This document shows positions 13,998-24,400 of a DNA stretch of 64,000 bases, piece by piece (the stretch's first letter is position 1; the number at the start of each line of letters is the position of its first letter). The translations under genes and the position numbers were made by a program. The notes under the pieces are model-generated. The model searched no databases. It saw nothing but the letters and a program-made list of their open reading frames with translations, and had not been told where the DNA came from. Origin of the DNA: Chitinophagaceae bacterium (GTDB lineage Bacteria; Bacteroidota; Bacteroidia; Chitinophagales; Chitinophagaceae). The stretch lies in the NCBI GenBank assembly GCA_016787085.1, contig JAEUVJ010000006.1, positions 1 to 64,000 of the forward strand, read 5' to 3'.

Positions 13998-14005
13998 TAT
14001 CTTTG
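13998..14005 (+). promoter_or_regulatory. -7 promoter box TATCTTTG
   Basis: The sequence is an exact match to the Bacteroidota -7 consensus TAnnTTTG, 23 bp before the ATG of the TPR gene. No clear TTTG -33 element is seen. Confidence 0.5.
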
Positions 14006-14028
14006 CCCTCCTTTTAAAAGATAAGAAG

Positions 14029-14679
14029 ATGAAGTTCTATAATCAACTGATCAAATACCGCCTCTGGATCGGTATCGTGTTGCTGGCCCTGGGAGGGTAT
14101 GTGAATTATGCAGGGGGCTTCTGGCCTGCCTTTCCCTTATACCTCGTAGGCGTGATATTGATCGCCGGTCATTTTTTCTTTGGACCATTGAGATTGATAC
14201 AGGAATACATGGAAAGTGGTGATATGGACGGAGCGGAAAGGATACTGAACGCTATCAAATTCCCCAACCTGCTGTACAAGCCGATCCGTTCGGTGTATTA
14301 CACCCTGAAAGGGAATATCGCCATGATGAAACAGGACTTTGACGGCGCTGAAAAGATGATGAAGAAAGGCCTTGATCTCGGTATGCCGATGAAAGAAGCG
14401 GAAGGCGCCAGCCTGCTGCAGATGGGAATGCTGTCCATGCAAAAGAATGATATGAAACAGGCCGAGAGCTATATCCGCAGTGCTATCCGAAAAGGATTGC
14501 CCGATAAGGAAAATGAAGCGGCCGCTTACCTGCAGATGTGCAGCATCATGATGAACAAAAGGGAATTCCGGGCTGCCAAAGATTTTTTCCGCAAAGCCAA
14601 AGCATTAAAACCAACCACGCCCCAGATCGTTGACCAGATCAAACAGATCGAAAAATATATTTCGAGGATACCGGGATAG
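14029..14679 (+). CDS. Membrane-anchored TPR protein
   Basis: This 216-residue protein has two hydrophobic segments near residues 12-28 and 33-52, then helical repeats of TPR type from about residue 60 to the end ('GDMDGAERILNAIKFP', 'AMMKQDFDGAEKMMKKGLDLGMP', 'MLSMQKNDMKQAESYIRSAIRKGLP', 'MNKREFRAAKDFFRKAKALKP'). TPRs mediate protein contacts; the partner is unknown. A hairpin follows directly. Confidence 0.75.
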   Translation: MKFYNQLIKYRLWIGIVLLALGGYVNYAGGFWPAFPLYLVGVILIAGHFFFGPLRLIQEYMESGDMDGAERILNAIKFPNLLYKPIRSVYYTLKGNIAMMKQDFDGAEKMMKKGLDLGMPMKEAEGASLLQMGMLSMQKNDMKQAESYIRSAIRKGLPDKENEAAAYLQMCSIMMNKREFRAAKDFFRKAKALKPTTPQIVDQIKQIEKYISRIPG

Positions 14680-14705
14680 TAAATATTTTGAAATCATCAT
14701 ATTTA

Positions 14706-14731
14706 AAGGGAAATTGTTGCTGATTTCCCTT
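14706..14731 (+). terminator. Hairpin between the TPR gene and the BBP2 barrel gene
   Basis: AAGGGAAAT and ATTTCCCTT form a 9-bp stem with an 8-nt loop, followed by CTTTT. It ends only 5 nt before the ATG at 14737, so it can act as a terminator for the TPR gene or as a cover over the next ribosome site. Confidence 0.5.
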
Positions 14732-14736
14732 CTTTT

Positions 14737-15810
14737 ATGCGTTCTCTTATCCTGTTATCGTTCCTTCTTTGTTTATCGGCTGATCTGTTTGCGCAACCGG
14801 ACACTACTAATAAGCTATCATTTTTTGGCTATGTCGAAGCTTACTACGTAAAAGAAGCTGATAGTCCGCCGGGTAACCAACGACCTGCCTTTCTGTACAA
14901 CCATAACCGTCATGATCAGGCCAACATCAACCTGGCATTAGCCAAACTATTTTATGCCGGCAGGCAATTTCGGTTCAATGCAGGTATAATGTTAGGAACA
15001 TACCCGGTTTATAATCTCGCTGGCGAGCCTGTTGTACTGAACAGGGTATATGAATTAAATGCCGGGATCAGGCTGGGGGTTAAAAAGCATATTTGGTTAG
15101 ATGGTGGCATTATGGCCTCACATATTGGCTTTGAATCTGCTTTGGGTAAAGATGGCCCGACTCTCAGCAGAAGCATAGTGGCTGATAATTCTCCATATTA
15201 TGAAACCGGCGGCAGATTGAGTTTTCAGTCTGATGACAAAAAAATCTTTTTAGCGGTACTTGCGTTAAATGGCTGGCAACGGATCGCCACTAAAATTGAC
15301 AAAGGGGCTTTTGGAACAGGAGTGCAGGTCATGATTACCCCGAATGATCAGTTGACCATTAACTACAGTAACTATGTTGGCAACGGAACAGCCACCAAAA
15401 GACTGCGGCACTATCACAATATCTACACTATATTTTCTCCCGGGGAAAAGTGGAAGATCATTGCCGGCCTGGATGCCGGATTTCAGAAAAAGGAAAGTGA
15501 TGATGGGCAGGAAAGCTGGTTTTCGCCAGTGCTGATCACCGGCTATAGCATCAGCAAAAAAATAAAGATCGCCACGAGGGCAGAATACTTCCATGATGAG
15601 AACAATGTAATTATCACTACGCTTGCTGATCTTCCTTTTCATACCTGGGGTTTTTCAGGTAATATAGATTTTACTTTATTAAAAAACTGCCTGCTGCGAA
15701 TGGAGTACAGGGCGTTTAAAAGCCGGTATGCCATCTTTGAGGACAACAACGGCTTTTCCAGATATAACAAAGCCATAGCTTTTGCGCTGGTCTTATGGTT
15801 TGATGATTAA
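14737..15810 (+). CDS. Outer-membrane beta-barrel protein, BBP2 family
   Basis: This 357-residue protein has a signal peptide ending at LFAQ (residue 19) and a barrel with the marks of the putative porin 2 (BBP2) family: 'GYVEAYYV', 'NQRPAFLYNHNRHDQANINLAL', 'LAGEPVVLNRVYELNAGIRL', 'GIMASHIGFESALGKDGPTLSRSIVADNSPYYE' and 'LNGWQRI', with alternating strands to a C-terminal aromatic residue. It is probably a porin with an unknown solute. It ends at a bidirectional terminator. Confidence 0.85.
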   Translation: MRSLILLSFLLCLSADLFAQPDTTNKLSFFGYVEAYYVKEADSPPGNQRPAFLYNHNRHDQANINLALAKLFYAGRQFRFNAGIMLGTYPVYNLAGEPVVLNRVYELNAGIRLGVKKHIWLDGGIMASHIGFESALGKDGPTLSRSIVADNSPYYETGGRLSFQSDDKKIFLAVLALNGWQRIATKIDKGAFGTGVQVMITPNDQLTINYSNYVGNGTATKRLRHYHNIYTIFSPGEKWKIIAGLDAGFQKKESDDGQESWFSPVLITGYSISKKIKIATRAEYFHDENNVIITTLADLPFHTWGFSGNIDFTLLKNCLLRMEYRAFKSRYAIFEDNNGFSRYNKAIAFALVLWFDD

Positions 15811-15840
15811 CTCAAGCGAAGACATCAGGGCAAACCACAC

Positions 15841-15874
15841 AAAAAACTCCCGGTTTGTTTTCCGGGAGTTTTTT
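15841..15874. terminator. Bidirectional terminator between convergent genes
   Basis: AAAAAACTCCCGG and CCGGGAGTTTTTT form a 13-bp stem with A and T tracts on both sides, placed between the barrel gene and the convergent 516-residue gene. Confidence 0.85.
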
Positions 15875-15888
15875 GTGCAGGTCACTTC

Positions 15889-17439
15889 TTAATTCAGCTT
15901 TTCAAAATGTGCATCGAGTCTTTTGTCCTTCCTGTAATAATCCAGTATCAGCACCTGGCCCTGCGTACCGGGTAGTACACCGGATCGGGTGGCATCCGAT
16001 TTGGTATTGATCCTGTCTGTAGTGATATTCCCTTCGTTATAACTGATGGAATTGAATGTACCTCCTTTGTAATCTTTTCCTCTTACATAGTCGCTATAGC
16101 AGATAGTAAAGGAGGAAAAGTCTTTATTGGTCTGGGTATAGGAGTAATCAAACTCACCATAGGTATATTTCACCAGCTTGCCCAGCAAAGGGCCGCTGAC
16201 AAACTCGCTTCCGTTCTGGAGTTCCACACTATTGGAATTCTTATCATAGATCTTTGCATCCTTTACATTGAAGTCTTTATCGAATTTAATAAGGAGCATG
16301 TCCGTTACTTTGATCTTTATGGCACTGAGGCCACCTCCACGGGTAAGTAGTTTACTCGCTATACCCAGGGCGCTGGCTACTTTTTTGTACCCTTCGCCAA
16401 TGGCAAACACATTTCCATCGGCCATCTGGATAATGTTATGTACAAACATATACCCGAAATCATCTATTTTCCCTTTTGCGCTTACGTCGAGATATTTACC
16501 AAGATCAAGGGCCCATGAACAGTACTTTTCACTTAGTATCGTTCCTTTTTCATCCACCCCGATAAAAGCAAAACCAAGTGATTTGTCTTTGGCAATATTA
16601 GCATTGGGGTCAAAGTATTCTCCAAGTATTATGGCTTTACCGTTATTCAGTACCGACATGCTGGCCGGGTAAAACCTGTATTTGGCGTTGTCTGTAGGCT
16701 TCTCAAATTTTTGTTTGCCGGTTTCCAGGTCAAGCCCTAAAAGATAGGAATCCGGTTTGCCATCCATCACGCCGGTGAACTTCAGCACTTCGAAATATAC
16801 TGTACCATTATACGTGCCGAGATAATCACCGATGAATTTCTTAGCACCTTCTGTCGGCGTGAAGGTCCATTGCTTTCTTTTTTCCGATGAAAAATAATCC
16901 ACCTGGAAAGTATAGTCTTTATCCTCCCGGCTTGGCATGTTGGATATAAAACCCTTGCCTTCGATAGGGTACAACCCCTTGAAAGTTTGCTCATCATCAC
17001 CTGCATTGGCCAGGTAGGTCATCTCCAGGTATCTCTTTTCTTTCTTGGTCAATTCCCGGTTATAAACAAACTTCTTCTTGCCGTCTGCCCCGTACACCTG
17101 GTATTCAAATGTCCGGGCATCCTCATTATAGATCAGGAAGATCAGGTCAGTGCCGTTAAAAGAGGATTCAAGCAGAAACACATCTTTCGAATCCACGAAC
17201 TTGATATCCTTTAGTTTCTTCAGGTTGTTATCAGTGATCTGGAGTGTGTATTCGTTCGTTTTCCTGTCGAGCTTATCGCTGACATAGAAGAAGTAATAAC
17301 CTTTTACTTCCGTTCCTTCTTTGATGGCATCAGAATTACGCAGCGATACCTTGTGAACGTTCTCGATGGTTAGCTTCTGAGCATGGAGGCACAGCGTACT
17401 GAACAGGGCCAGCGCTATGATAACTGCATGTTTTTTCAT
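15889..17439 (-). CDS. Exported protein of unknown function (516 residues)
   Basis: The protein has a signal peptide (MKKHAVIIALALFSTLCLHAQ) and then a long beta-rich body with strand-turn repeats such as 'GYYFFYVSDKLDRKTNEYTLQITD', 'VFLLESSFNGTDLIFLIYN' and 'LGLDLETGKQKFEKPT', which suggests a propeller-like or WD-type fold. I do not recognise a catalytic motif. The gene is 22 bp downstream of the M48 peptidase gene on the same strand, so the two are probably one operon. Confidence 0.7.
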   Translation of the reverse strand: MKKHAVIIALALFSTLCLHAQKLTIENVHKVSLRNSDAIKEGTEVKGYYFFYVSDKLDRKTNEYTLQITDNNLKKLKDIKFVDSKDVFLLESSFNGTDLIFLIYNEDARTFEYQVYGADGKKKFVYNRELTKKEKRYLEMTYLANAGDDEQTFKGLYPIEGKGFISNMPSREDKDYTFQVDYFSSEKRKQWTFTPTEGAKKFIGDYLGTYNGTVYFEVLKFTGVMDGKPDSYLLGLDLETGKQKFEKPTDNAKYRFYPASMSVLNNGKAIILGEYFDPNANIAKDKSLGFAFIGVDEKGTILSEKYCSWALDLGKYLDVSAKGKIDDFGYMFVHNIIQMADGNVFAIGEGYKKVASALGIASKLLTRGGGLSAIKIKVTDMLLIKFDKDFNVKDAKIYDKNSNSVELQNGSEFVSGPLLGKLVKYTYGEFDYSYTQTNKDFSSFTICYSDYVRGKDYKGGTFNSISYNEGNITTDRINTKSDATRSGVLPGTQGQVLILDYYRKDKRLDAHFEKLN

Positions 17440-17461
17440 GATGTGTTTGTATTTATAATGT

Positions 17462-18841
17462 TTATTGTTCTTTTAATCCCGCCGCTTTGGTCATTTCTTT
17501 TCTGAAATGCTCATCTCCTTGCATCTCTGTTTCATATTGCCGGCAAAAGTAGTAGCTGAGACTGGCTATCTCATCCAACCGCAACCGTCCCAGCATACGC
17601 AACAAGAGATTATAATCTGCCGGGTAGCCTTTATTTTCCGTGTCCACGGCTGTGCCAAACTTATGCTCCTTCTGTTTCTCGTACAGCCCGTTAAGACAGC
17701 GGGCTATGGAATAGATGGCCAACCGCCTGTTCTTTCCTTCCTGCAGGAAAATAAGATGGTAATAGAGGTTCCTGCTCCATTCATTTCCCCGGTAACATTC
17801 CTCTGCCAATTCAACAAGAAAATCCTGCTTGAGCTTTTTAAACAAATCTTCATTTACGATAAATTTTTTACCGGTGCCGGCCAATGAATTGACTGAATCG
17901 GTTAACAGGGATATCCGCCTGCTGCAATCGGGGTGTGTCTTCAGCGAATCTTTTTCTTTCTTTGTCAGCGAACTGTTATCGTCAACCTGGCTGAAAATGA
18001 AAGACTCTTTCTGTATCCATTTTTTCCGGAAAGGATAACCGGTGAAATGAAAAGCTTGTTCAACGTTGATGGGTTTGTGGAATAAAGAATCATCTACCTT
18101 ATCAAGCAACTCCAGTGTGGCGATGATCGCCCCGCAATCATATCCCGTTCTTTTCATGAAAAGATAGGCTTGTTTATCTGCGTCGGCTTCATTTTCGCGG
18201 CTGTGACGCCGTGAGTGGAATATCGTTGACATAGCCAGTTTCTCTACGTCTTTGTTCGCCCCGTACTTCTGTTTCGACAATCGCTTCAACTCAGCCTGGT
18301 ATTCAGCGCTGTTAATAGCTTCTACATATTTTTTGATCGCCTTTTGCGTATGCTCCAGGTAATAATGTGCCATTTCATGACATACCACAAATACCAACTC
18401 AGCCTCATTGTCCAGATGTACCAGCAACCCGGCATTGATAGCAATGGTGCCGTCGCCCATGCTCACAGCATTGGGCCACCAGTCCCGGGAAAAGACCACA
18501 CGGGCATCTGTTCCTTTTAGTTCAGGATTGACGGTGATAATCTTTTGTATAATGGATTGCAAATAATCATGAGCTTCCGGCGACGTAACAGGCCGGGTAC
18601 TGTTCCATAATTCACCGATTGATTCAAACTGCTGACCGTAGATATCTTTATAATCTTTAGCATACTGCTTTTCAACAGATGCCAGCAAAATTTCTTTCTT
18701 TTTTACAGATTGGTCAGCATATTTCCTGCGGAGGATGGTATCATCTTTCTGAAAAGTGTATGCAGACTGTAATTGTGCAATACAGGACAGGTGAAAGGCA
18801 AAAAGGATAAGCGATAAGGTCACGGTTCTTACTCTCAGCAT
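17462..18841 (-). CDS. Exported M48-family zinc metallopeptidase
   Basis: This 459-residue protein has an N-terminal signal peptide (to about residue 22) and the M48 domain with zinc motif HEMAH at residues 155-159. The third ligand is probably the Glu in 'RENEADADKQAYLFM'. The ~200 residues after it are helical and not recognised. Periplasmic M48 proteases such as BepA take part in outer-membrane protein quality control. The promoter lies in the 100-bp gap it shares with the divergent GH20 gene. Confidence 0.85.
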   Translation of the reverse strand: MLRVRTVTLSLILFAFHLSCIAQLQSAYTFQKDDTILRRKYADQSVKKKEILLASVEKQYAKDYKDIYGQQFESIGELWNSTRPVTSPEAHDYLQSIIQKIITVNPELKGTDARVVFSRDWWPNAVSMGDGTIAINAGLLVHLDNEAELVFVVCHEMAHYYLEHTQKAIKKYVEAINSAEYQAELKRLSKQKYGANKDVEKLAMSTIFHSRRHSRENEADADKQAYLFMKRTGYDCGAIIATLELLDKVDDSLFHKPINVEQAFHFTGYPFRKKWIQKESFIFSQVDDNSSLTKKEKDSLKTHPDCSRRISLLTDSVNSLAGTGKKFIVNEDLFKKLKQDFLVELAEECYRGNEWSRNLYYHLIFLQEGKNRRLAIYSIARCLNGLYEKQKEHKFGTAVDTENKGYPADYNLLLRMLGRLRLDEIASLSYYFCRQYETEMQGDEHFRKEMTKAAGLKEQ

Positions 18842-18941
18842 GGCGGCTCACTTTGGAAGAGCAAAACAAATATATCCAAACCCTGTAAACCGGCAAATTT
18901 CAGCGACCGGTCTTTTATGGTAAATCCACTTACTTTGCAGT

Positions 18942-20849
18942 ATGAAAAAACAATTGCTTGCATCTGTTTTATTGCTCTCAGTTTTATCTGCCTACAATCA
19001 ATCCGGCAGCGGTTTAATTCCTGTACCGGTAAAATATACCGGTCACAAGGGACATTTTAAAGTATCCGCCGGTCTTTCCATTATCGCACCGGCCGATGGA
19101 GAAATAAAAAAGATCGCCGACCATCTGGCGTTCCGTATCGGGAAATCCAGTGGCATCAGGCCCGCTGTCAAAACCGGTTCCACCACTGAACCCAAATCCA
19201 TTTTGCTATCGGTAAACGAATCCGGTAATAAGACACCCGGCGCCTATAAATTATATATCACCGAAGAACATATTATGCTTTCTGCCTCTCCGGGCAACTA
19301 TGCCGGCCTGTTCTATGGTGTGCAATCGTTATTGCAGATGATGCCTGCTGCTATTGAAAGTAATGCCGCTAACCACACTACGCAATGGCTCGTGCCTTGT
19401 GGTGAGATCGAAGACCATCCCCGTTTCGGCTGGAGAGGCCTGATGCTCGATGTATCCCGTCACTTTTTCACAGTGGCAGAGGTGAAAGACTATATAGATC
19501 AGATGGCAAAATATAAATTCAACCTGCTTCACCTGCATTTAACCGATGACCAGGGCTGGCGTATTGAAATAAAAAGTTTGCCGAAACTGACCGAAGTGGG
19601 CGCCTGGCGGGTAGAAAGGACAGGCACGTTTGGAACCATGCGCAAGCCCCAGCCCGGCGAGAGGGCAACCTATGGCGGTTTCTATACGCATGAAGACATC
19701 AAAGAGCTGGTGAAATATGCCGCCGACCGTTATATCAATATTATGCCGGAGATTGATGTACCCGGTCATAGCCTGGCGGCTCTCGCTGCTTATCCTGAAT
19801 TATCCTGTACACCCGGTGAATATTATGTAAGTCCCGGCGACCGTTTTATGGTTTGGCCGGGAGGCGGACAGCACTTTTACGGTCTGCTCGATAATACTAT
19901 TTGCCCCGCCAATGAAAAAGCGTATGAATTTTTGGATAAAGTTTTTACAGAGGTGGCGCAGCTATTCCCTTTTGATTACATACACATGGGCGGTGATGAA
20001 ACAGCCCGCAACTTCTGGGAAAAGAGCGATGCTATCAAAGCCATGATGAAGAAAGAGAAGCTGAAGAACCTCGATGAAGTACAGAGTTATTTTGTCAAAA
20101 GAATGGAAAAGATCATCAACAGCAAAGGAAAGAAAATGATTGGCTGGGATGAGATACTGGATGGTGGTCTGGCTCCTAATGCAGCTGTGATGAGTTGGCG
20201 GGGTATGAAAGGCGGCATTGAAGCGGCTAAACAAGGACATGAGGTGGTGATGAGTCCGACCGACTTCGCCTACATTGATTATATGCAGGGCGATGCGATC
20301 ATCGAACCGCCGGTATACTCCTCCCTGCGGTTAAAGAAAGCATACCAGTTTGAACCAGTTCCCGAAGGAGTGAATGCATCACTGATCAAAGGCGGACAGG
20401 CCAATCTCTGGACCGAGCAGGTATATAATACCCGCCACCTGCAATACATGACATGGCCCCGGGCATTTGCTATTGCCGAAGCCTTATGGTCTCCCAAAGA
20501 AAAAAGGGACTGGAATAACTTCTCGGCAAGAGTGGAAAAACATTTTGAAAGACTGGATGCGGCACAGGTAAAATACGCACCCAGTATGTATGACCCCATT
20601 TTTGAGTTCAGCAAAAATGACACTGCCACTATTATTGCAAAAATGAGTATGGAGATCGAAGGAGTTTCTATTCATTATAGTTTTGATAACTCGTTCCCCG
20701 ACCAGTACTATCCGAAATACACAGCTCCGTTAACAGTGCCGAAAGATGCCGCAGCCATGAAAGTGATCACTTACCGGGATAACAAACCCATTGGCAGAAT
20801 GATCGTCATGCCGGTTGCTGAAATGAGAAAGAGAGCAGGAATAAAATGA
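18942..20849 (+). CDS. Beta-N-acetylhexosaminidase, GH20
   Basis: This 635-residue enzyme has a signal peptide (MKKQLLASVLLLSVLSAYN), an N-terminal GH20b domain (about 25-150) and the catalytic barrel from 'PRFGWRGLMLDVSRHFFTV' on. The catalytic pair Asp352-Glu353 sits in HMGGDETA, which is the family signature for substrate-assisted cleavage of terminal GlcNAc or GalNAc. A C-terminal chitobiase-like beta domain follows ('HYSFDNSFPDQYYPKYTAPLTVP'). It probably works in the periplasm on chitin or glycan fragments. The upstream region has TTACTTTG near the ATG. Confidence 0.93.
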   Translation: MKKQLLASVLLLSVLSAYNQSGSGLIPVPVKYTGHKGHFKVSAGLSIIAPADGEIKKIADHLAFRIGKSSGIRPAVKTGSTTEPKSILLSVNESGNKTPGAYKLYITEEHIMLSASPGNYAGLFYGVQSLLQMMPAAIESNAANHTTQWLVPCGEIEDHPRFGWRGLMLDVSRHFFTVAEVKDYIDQMAKYKFNLLHLHLTDDQGWRIEIKSLPKLTEVGAWRVERTGTFGTMRKPQPGERATYGGFYTHEDIKELVKYAADRYINIMPEIDVPGHSLAALAAYPELSCTPGEYYVSPGDRFMVWPGGGQHFYGLLDNTICPANEKAYEFLDKVFTEVAQLFPFDYIHMGGDETARNFWEKSDAIKAMMKKEKLKNLDEVQSYFVKRMEKIINSKGKKMIGWDEILDGGLAPNAAVMSWRGMKGGIEAAKQGHEVVMSPTDFAYIDYMQGDAIIEPPVYSSLRLKKAYQFEPVPEGVNASLIKGGQANLWTEQVYNTRHLQYMTWPRAFAIAEALWSPKEKRDWNNFSARVEKHFERLDAAQVKYAPSMYDPIFEFSKNDTATIIAKMSMEIEGVSIHYSFDNSFPDQYYPKYTAPLTVPKDAAAMKVITYRDNKPIGRMIVMPVAEMRKRAGIK

Positions 20850-20908
20850 GTCAGGAGTTGAGAGTTATGAGTTAGGAGACATATTCTTTCGGCAGATGTT
20901 TGATACGC

Positions 20909-21385
20909 TTAACCCCTGACCGGCCATTTGCCAAACAATTCTTCGACCTTCTGAAAACGATAGTCGAATACCTGCCGGAGTTGCCTTTTTACAAACAGTA
21001 CATTGGCCAGGTCGCCCAATACCCACAACGGGTTTTTGTAATGAATGATATCCGTCATCTCTACTCCGCCGTCAATAGCTTTGAAATGGTGCTGGTGATG
21101 CCACATCCGGTAAGGGCCGAAACGTTGCTCATCCACAAAAAACTGCTGATACTCCACATGGGTGATCTCCGTCATCCAGTACAGCGGGATACCCAGTAAA
21201 GGCTTCACCTTGTATTCAATGATCTGTCCCGGATACATTTTTTCTCCGTGATGCGGCGAGATAATGGTAAAGCCCATTTTCGCGGGAGTAATTGCCTGTA
21301 AATTTGCAGGACTGGAAAAGAAATCCCAGGCTTTTTCCAGGGAGACGGGTATCCTCTGTATTGTTTTGATCGAATGAACAGCCAT
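20909..21385 (-). CDS. SRPBCC-family ligand-binding protein
   Basis: This 158-residue protein begins 'IKTIQRIPVSLEKAWDFFSSPANLQAITP', the typical start of a START/Bet v1-like (SRPBCC) fold, and ends with the long helix 'RQVFDYRFQKVEELFG'. The ligand is unknown. It is convergent with GH20 and divergent from the helicase gene. Confidence 0.8.
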   Translation of the reverse strand: MAVHSIKTIQRIPVSLEKAWDFFSSPANLQAITPAKMGFTIISPHHGEKMYPGQIIEYKVKPLLGIPLYWMTEITHVEYQQFFVDEQRFGPYRMWHHQHHFKAIDGGVEMTDIIHYKNPLWVLGDLANVLFVKRQLRQVFDYRFQKVEELFGKWPVRG

Positions 21386-21446
21386 GCCTGGATTTTGAAT
21401 TAACTTGTTGAATTAACCATTACCCGAACAAAAAGTTGAGTGCCGC

Positions 21447-24400
21447 ATGTCATTTAATAAAGAAAGGTTAGAAAGAAGGTTTCTGGAAGAATACGAAAAG
21501 CTGAATGAGCAACAGCGCCGGGCCGTGGACACCATTGAAGGCCCTGTCATGGTGATCGCCGGGCCGGGTACCGGTAAAACACAGATACTCGCCAGCCGCA
21601 TCGGTAAGATCTTGCTCGAAACAGATGCACTGCCGGAAAATATTCTCTGTCTTACTTATACCGATGCCGGTGTGGTAGCCATGCGCAAAAGACTACTCCA
21701 GTTCATCGGGCCGGATGCTTACAAAGTCAACATTTATACTTTCCATGCATTTTGTAATGATGTGATACAGGAAAACCTTTCCCTGTTTGAAAAGACAGCG
21801 CTGGATCCCATCTCTGACCTGGAAAAGATCGAACTCTTTAAACAACTGATAGATTCCTTTCCCAAAGGACATCTGCTGAAAAGATACCGTGGTGATGTGT
21901 ACTTTGAGGTCAACAACCTGCAGTCGTTATTCAGCGCCATGAAAAAGGAAGGCTGGACACCTGACTTCATCAGCGGGCGGATTGATGAATACCTGGCCGA
22001 CCTGCCTAACAGGGATGAGTTCGTTTACAAAAGAAAATACAAAGAGTTTAATGCCGGTGACCTGAAAAGAGATAAGATCGAAGAGGAAAAAGAAAAGATG
22101 GAAAAGTTGCGGGCGGCCGTGAACGAGTTTGACCGCTTCCAGCAATTGATGCGCAAAAAGAACCGCTACGACTTTGATGACATGATCAACTGGGTGATCA
22201 AGGCCTTTGAAGAAAACAAGAACCTGCTTGTCAATTACCAGGAACGGTATCAATATATACTCGTGGATGAATACCAGGATACCAGCGGTACACAAAACAG
22301 GCTGGTGGAACTGCTGATCAGCTACTGGAACAAGCCCAATGTATTTGTAGTGGGTGATGACGACCAGAGTATCTACCGTTTCCAGGGAGCCAATGTGGAG
22401 AACATGCTCGACTTTGCCGGGAATTACAAAGATGACCTGCTCACCGTGGTGCTGACGAATAATTACCGTTCTACACAACCGATACTCGATGTTTCAAAAA
22501 CACTCATCAGCCGCAACGAAGAAAGATTAGTAAAGAAAATTGACGGGTTGAGCAAAGAACTTGTTTCCTCTAATAAACGAATTAACCAGTTAATCAATAA
22601 ACCCCTCATCCGGGAATATGAAACACAGCGGCAGGAAATGATCGGTATTGCCAGGCAAGTGCAGGAGCTGGTGGCAAAAGACGTGCAGCCCGGCCGGATC
22701 GGTATCATTTATAAAGAAAACAAATACGGGGAAGAACTGGCACAATATTTCAAATTACTGAATGTCCCTGTGTACAGCAAACGTCATTTGAATATTTTAG
22801 AATTACCGCTGGCACAGAAGATCATTTTATTATTGAAATACCTTGCTGCCGAACATGACAAATCTAATGGCGGCGATGAAATGCTGTTCGAGATCCTGCA
22901 TTTCGACTGGTTCCATATTCCACCCATTGAGATTGCCAAACTGAGTATTGAAACAGCTGAGAAAAGATATAGCGATCCCTCTATGTCCATCCGCCGGGCA
23001 TTGTCTGAAAAAGCCAAAGCACCTGCCAAAGACCTGTTCTCGCAAGGATTGCACGAAGGCTTAAAGAACGCAGGAAGGATCATTGAAAAACTGATCGGCG
23101 ATGTTCCGAATATCACCCTGCAACAGTTATTTGAGAACATTATCCGGGAAGCAGGCATTCTCAGCCATATCATGCAAAGCCCCGACAAACACTGGCAACT
23201 GCAGGTATTGACGGGTCTGTTTGATTTTGTAAAAGACGAAACGCACCGCAATCCTTTGCTTGACCTGGATGAACTGGTAAAGCTGATCTCCATGATGGAA
23301 AAAGAGGGTATTGCATTGCCATTGGTACAGGTCAGCGGCAGCGATAAGGGGGTAAACCTGCTGACAGCCCATGGTTCCAAAGGACTGGAATTTGAATATG
23401 TATTACTGGCCGGATGCAATTCTTCTTTCTGGGAAAAGAAAAGAAAACCCGGCGGTGGGTATAAATTACCCGACACGATGTTCACTTCTCAGCCGGTTTC
23501 CAATGACGAGGAGGAACTCAGGCGCTTATTTTATGTGGCACTCACAAGGGCAGAACAACACCTGTATATTTCTTACAGCAAATTCAAAAACGATGGTAAA
23601 GAACTGGAACCGTCCATGTTCATTGCAGAAATACAGGACCAGCACCAGTTGCCGGTAGAAAAAGTGATACTGGACAATGAAGTGCTGTCAGAGTTTGCCG
23701 CTCTTCATTTTGGCAATGCCGAAGCTCCGGAGATCGAAAAGATAGAAGAGGAGTTCATCGGCCGGGTGCTGGATAAATTTGTCATGAACGTGACAGCACT
23801 GAATAATTATCTCAATTGCCCGCTGGAATTTTATTTTAAAACCCTGATACGTATACCCTCACCTAAGAACGAAGCGACTGAATTTGGCTCGGCGGTTCAC
23901 CATGCTTTGGAAAAACTGTTCAGGAAGATGCAGGAAAACGGGAAAGAACAATTCCCTTCAAAGGGAGAATTTATTAGCGATTTTGAATGGTACATGAAAA
24001 GACACCGGGAGAGCTTTACCAAAGAACAATATGACCGCAGACTGGAATACGGGCAAGAAGTATTAAGTAACTATTACAACAAATACATTGACTCCTTCAA
24101 TAAGATCGTGGCCATTGAACGGAACATTCGTAATGTAGTGGTGAAAGAAGTACCATTGAAAGGGAAACTAGATAAGCTGGAATTTGATGGTAAAGCAGTG
24201 AACGTGGTAGACTATAAAACAGGCGACCCCGACAAAGCTATCCTGAAATTAAAAGGCCCTTCCGATAAAGAGCCCGATGGCGGCGACTACTGGCGACAGG
24301 CTGTTTTCTACAAGATACTTGTTGATAATTATGAGCAGAAGGACTGGAAAGTAGTAAGTACGGAATTCGACTTCATTGAGCCCGATAAAAAGAAGAATTA

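Noticed and set aside
15889..17439. Naming the 516-residue exported protein as a specific DUF
   Set aside because: It faintly recalls a Bacteroidota DUF family, but I cannot support a family name from the sequence alone.
21927..22478. 183-codon antisense ORF inside the helicase gene (and similar long shadows inside metH, GH105 and others)
   Set aside because: It lies fully within a well-supported gene on the other strand, and its composition mirrors codon bias of the real gene.
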